Positions 11,132-13,862 of a stretch of DNA of 13,862 bases are shown one piece after another. The position numbers were made by a program, and so were the translations under genes. Each line of letters begins with the position of its first letter. Positions within the stretch are counted from its first letter, which is position 1. Source of the stretch: an uncultured Eubacteriales bacterium (GTDB lineage: Bacteria > Bacillota > Clostridia > Christensenellales > Borkfalkiaceae); assembly GCA_905207235.1 (NCBI GenBank), contig CAJLKN010000023.1, positions 1 through 13,862 of the forward strand, in the 5' to 3' direction. The notes below the pieces were generated by a model. That model did no database searches and was not told the origin of the DNA. It saw only the letters and a program-made list of their open reading frames with translations.

Positions 11132-13862
11132 TCAGTCGAGGAAGTTAAGGGTTACGTAAGGCGACTGAACTCTCGTGCCTGCATCATTGAGAATGAGCGT
11201 CCATCTGTCAGACGTCATGCCCATATTTGTCTCCCAGAAAGCAATCTGGTTAGCATTGCCGAGGACGAGTGCGTCGGTATCTACGCTGTAATTCGAGTTA
11301 TATTCTTCAAATCTTGCATAGCATTCGGTTATGGTTGTTCTTGCATTTGCAGAGAAGTAACCCATAATACCCGAGCAGTTCTTGAGCGCGGTAGTAATTT
11401 TATCGACGAGGTTTGCCGCATAGTACATCGTGCCGTTGAACATTGCATAGCGGATTTCAAGAACGCCTGCACCCGACTGACCACCGATTATACCGCCCTG
11501 ATACTTGGTGCACATAAGCGTGGAGTTGCTGAAGCATGTTGTAATGCTGAGGTAGTCCTCTGCATTTCTGTCGTCGTATCTGCCGACGATAGAACCCACA
11601 TACTGGTTAGCTCCGCTGCCTATTACAGCATTTACATAGCAGTTGGTGATATAAGTGTGGCTGTATTCGGAAGTGCTGCTTGCCTGAATGAAGCCGACGA
11701 TACCGGAAATTCTGTCGCCGGTGATATCGCTGTCGAGCGTGTAGTACTGTGTGCCTTCGACAAATTCGGTTGCCTGAACGTATTCTTCGCCGTTAAGGAC
11801 ATAGAATGTGTTGGTTCCGAACGTATCGGCAGTTACAGTGCTGTCGAGCGTATAAGTTCTTTCGTTGGTTACGGATATCTGATCGATATACGTATCGTTG
11901 AGCATTACCTGACCTACAAGCAGACCGCCGCGCTGACCGCCGGTTACGGTAATTTCCGTAAGAGCTATGTTGTAGAGGTAGCCGCCGTAAGAAGTTGCTA
12001 TAAGACCGAACTTCTGCGAAGAACCGCCGTTTATGGTGATGTTATCGAACTTAACGTTTTCAATTGTGCCGCCGTCGAGCTTATAGAACATTGCCGCCTG
12101 CTCGTTCGAGGTTGCATTTACGGTAAGGTTGGAGATTGTATGTCCGTTACCGTTAAGGAGACCCTTGAAGCCTACCTTCTTCGAAGTAACAGTGCCTGCC
12201 CAATCGGCTTCTTCCGAAAGGTCGAGGTCTGCAGTCAGAAGATAAATTGTAGAAGAATTGTTGTCAAGGAGAACATTCTTGAATTCTGCAACGGTTGAAA
12301 TATTTACAGTCGTTACCTGGTTGGTGTAAATATCAGAAGTTACGTCGCCGTAAGTGTTTGTCATTACACTGTAAATGTAGTAAGCGCCGTCGTTTGCATT
12401 TGCAAACTGAGCTGCAACCGTTTCGCTGCGGAACTCGTGAGCCGTACCTTCGGCAATAATCGTTTCTGCGGTGATATTTTCAACGGGAGTTTCGCTCGCA
12501 TAAGAATAGAGAACGCCCGTTACACTGCTGGGTTCGCCGCTGACGATATAACCTTCTTTATTAACGGTGATCGTGGGATCGGCCGTAAACTGTACGTCAG
12601 CAAACGAGCTTGCCATATTGATGGTATAAGAATATGTTTTGCTTGTATTGCCGAGAGTTACAATCTTTGTAATTTCGTAAACGCCCGCAACGCCTGCCGT
12701 GAAATGATGTATTTCGACGGGAGCAATCGTCTTGTCGGGAGCATACATGTAAATTGTTTCAACAGAATACTGATCTGCTTTGAGCGCCTTACCGTTGTAG
12801 TCTGCCGCATTGAGAACGGTTATTGCAGGTTCGTTCAAGCCGCTGTACTGATCGCCTATCATTGAATCTTTGTCGATACCTTCTACAACGATATCGCCGA
12901 TTGTGGGAACGTCAGCCTTTACGGTTATTACGAAGTCCTTCTTCATCGTCTTGGTAGAATCGCTCTTGTTTGTTATGGTAGCCGTAAGAGTAACCTGCTG
13001 GTCTTCGGCACCGCGGTAAACGATCGCCCTTGCATCGTGAGTACCCGAATATGACATTTCGGTATCGGTGTTGATATCGATTATGCTCGTATCGCTCGAC
13101 TGCCAGGTTATGGTTACGTTTTCCATAAGGGTTATAAGGTCGAAATCCTGATAGGTTGCTTCAGCCGCCGTGTTAATATAAAGAGTTGCGTGTGCGGATG
13201 CAACTTCTGCCTCTTCCTTGGTTGCGTAACCGGATGCGTTTACGTAATCGCAGTGAGTATAATCATCCCAGCTTGTACCGGTGAGGTCTGCGCCTATCTT
13301 ATGATCTGCGCCGAACATGGTTTCGTAAGCGGTATCCTTAATCTTGAGCATAGCGCCCATATTTATCGATCTGTCGGCATTACGATAAAGCGCGTCGACA
13401 TCGACATTGCCCTTACCCGTGAGGTTATATACGTAATTGCTGTAAGTTGTTCCGTCGAACGTCCATGTTATAGGAAGCGCTTCGAAAGCATCAGCCGTTA
13501 CGGCATCCTTGGATGTACCTTTCTGAGCATATGCTTCTGTGTTGCTGGAAGCATCCACCCATTCGGTAACGGTGTTCGCCTTGCCGCCGCCCATATCGAA
13601 GTACGAATATTCGGCTGCGCCTCTGTATTCGTCCGCAGTGAGCGTAGTAGAGCCGTTATTTACAGACAGAACGTTGGAGAATATGTTGTAGCTGTACGAC
13701 TGTCTTGCCATATTGATATTGCCGCACCTGTCGCCTTCTCCCGCCGACTGCCCCATAACGATGTTGCCGTTTAAATCTATCGTTGCCGAGTTATTGTACG
13801 AGGTTATGTTCTTTATATCGAGAACGCCGGGGTTGGAGTTATCGGTTACGCCGTGCATGCGG
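11132..13862 (-). CDS. Large secreted multidomain protein: beta-helix (pectate-lyase-like), Ig-like and GLUG-type repeats; 5' end missing
   Basis: The frame is open to the right edge. The 908 residues counted from the first ATG in the window have no signal peptide, so the true start lies beyond 13862. Residues are numbered from that Met. Residues 1-175 resemble the last coils of a right-handed beta-helix of the pectate lyase 9 type (HGVTDNSNPG, then RNADRSINMGAMLKIKD), a weak assignment made by eye. Residues about 215-315 look like a bacterial Ig-like domain (ITWQSSDTSIIDI). Two further beta-rich modules follow (320-520). Residues 520-850 form a GLUG-like beta-helix with repeated glycine turns such as GGLLVGQ, SGIVGF, VGSIVGR, GGIIGGQ and SGIMGY. 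A 37-residue insert lies within it. The C-terminus has no LPXTG, SLH or membrane anchor. It is probably an extracellular carbohydrate-active enzyme or adhesin; its activity is unproven, as the catalytic part is not in view. Confidence 0.8.
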   Translation of the reverse strand, partial: RMHGVTDNSNPGVLDIKNITSYNNSATIDLNGNIVMGQSAGEGDRCGNINMARQSYSYNIFSNVLSVNNGSTTLTADEYRGAAEYSYFDMGGGKANTVTEWVDASSNTEAYAQKGTSKDAVTADAFEALPITWTFDGTTYSNYVYNLTGKGNVDVDALYRNADRSINMGAMLKIKDTAYETMFGADHKIGADLTGTSWDDYTHCDYVNASGYATKEEAEVASAHATLYINTAAEATYQDFDLITLMENVTITWQSSDTSIIDINTDTEMSYSGTHDARAIVYRGAEDQQVTLTATITNKSDSTKTMKKDFVITVKADVPTIGDIVVEGIDKDSMIGDQYSGLNEPAITVLNAADYNGKALKADQYSVETIYMYAPDKTIAPVEIHHFTAGVAGVYEITKIVTLGNTSKTYSYTINMASSFADVQFTADPTITVNKEGYIVSGEPSSVTGVLYSYASETPVENITAETIIAEGTAHEFRSETVAAQFANANDGAYYIYSVMTNTYGDVTSDIYTNQVTTVNISTVAEFKNVLLDNNSSTIYLLTADLDLSEEADWAGTVTSKKVGFKGLLNGNGHTISNLTVNATSNEQAAMFYKLDGGTIENVKFDNITINGGSSQKFGLIATSYGGYLYNIALTEITVTGGQRGGLLVGQVMLNDTYIDQISVTNERTYTLDSTVTADTFGTNTFYVLNGEEYVQATEFVEGTQYYTLDSDITGDRISGIVGFIQASSTSEYSHTYITNCYVNAVIGSGANQYVGSIVGRYDDRNAEDYLSITTCFSNSTLMCTKYQGGIIGGQSGAGVLEIRYAMFNGTMYYAANLVDKITTALKNCSGIMGYFSANARTTITECYARFEEYNSNYSVDTDALVLGNANQIAFWETNMGMTSDRWTLILNDAGTRVQSPYVTLNFLD
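11729..11851 (-). repeat. 12-bp direct repeats flanking an in-frame 111-bp insertion
   Basis: The same 12 bases (plus strand gctgtcgagcgt) occur at 11729-11740 and 11840-11851, exactly 111 bp apart. They encode the duplicated YTLDS at both ends of a 37-residue segment inside the GLUG-like beta-helix. Confidence 0.7.

Noticed and set aside
11081..12298. 405-codon plus-strand open frame opposite the secreted protein gene
   Set aside because: Its start lies inside the terminator hairpin, the translation has no domain and the minus frame has clear repeats.

Overview
The window looks like a chromosomal segment of a Bacillota bacterium, probably a gut-type Clostridia. Three things suggest this: a class III glutamine synthetase, a clostridial-style Y-family polymerase and a ClC transporter with a TrkA-C tail. 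Composition is moderate in G+C, and several promoters match the sigma-A consensus closely. No phage, insertion sequence, CRISPR or RNA gene of a recognised family was seen. This assignment is inferred from family resemblance only.

All eight genes read on the minus strand, so transcription runs from high to low coordinates. In that order they are: the 3' part of a very large secreted multidomain beta-helix protein (to 11132, with a strong terminator); a Y-family DNA polymerase (11003-9681); class III glutamine synthetase GlnN (9440-7359); an ammonium transporter fused to a PII signalling domain (7148-5355, then a terminator); a RimK-like ATP-grasp ligase (5096-4209); a ClC-type chloride transporter (4162-2528, then a terminator with a UUCG loop); and a split glutamate synthase made of a class II glutamine amidotransferase (2191-1064) translationally coupled to the iron-sulfur/FMN synthase subunit (1064 to beyond the left edge).

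The core theme is nitrogen assimilation. The Amt-PII protein would bring in ammonium and sense 2-oxoglutarate and ATP. GlnN would make glutamine, and the two glutamate synthase subunits would convert glutamine and 2-oxoglutarate to glutamate. The RimK-like ligase may use glutamate or a related amino acid as its donor, but its substrate cannot be read from sequence.

The main regulatory observation is a split in promoter design. The glutamate synthase and glnN promoters are followed by leaders of about 84 and 111 nt, with inverted repeats and clear Shine-Dalgarno sequences; amt also has a structured 210-nt upstream region and a good Shine-Dalgarno. By contrast, the ligase, ClC and polymerase genes have promoters whose predicted start falls on, or two bases before, the ATG, with no Shine-Dalgarno, as expected for leaderless mRNAs. 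The Amt-PII fusion keeps the T-loop arginine equivalent to the pore-plugging Arg47 but has threonine where Tyr51 is uridylylated in enteric PII proteins.
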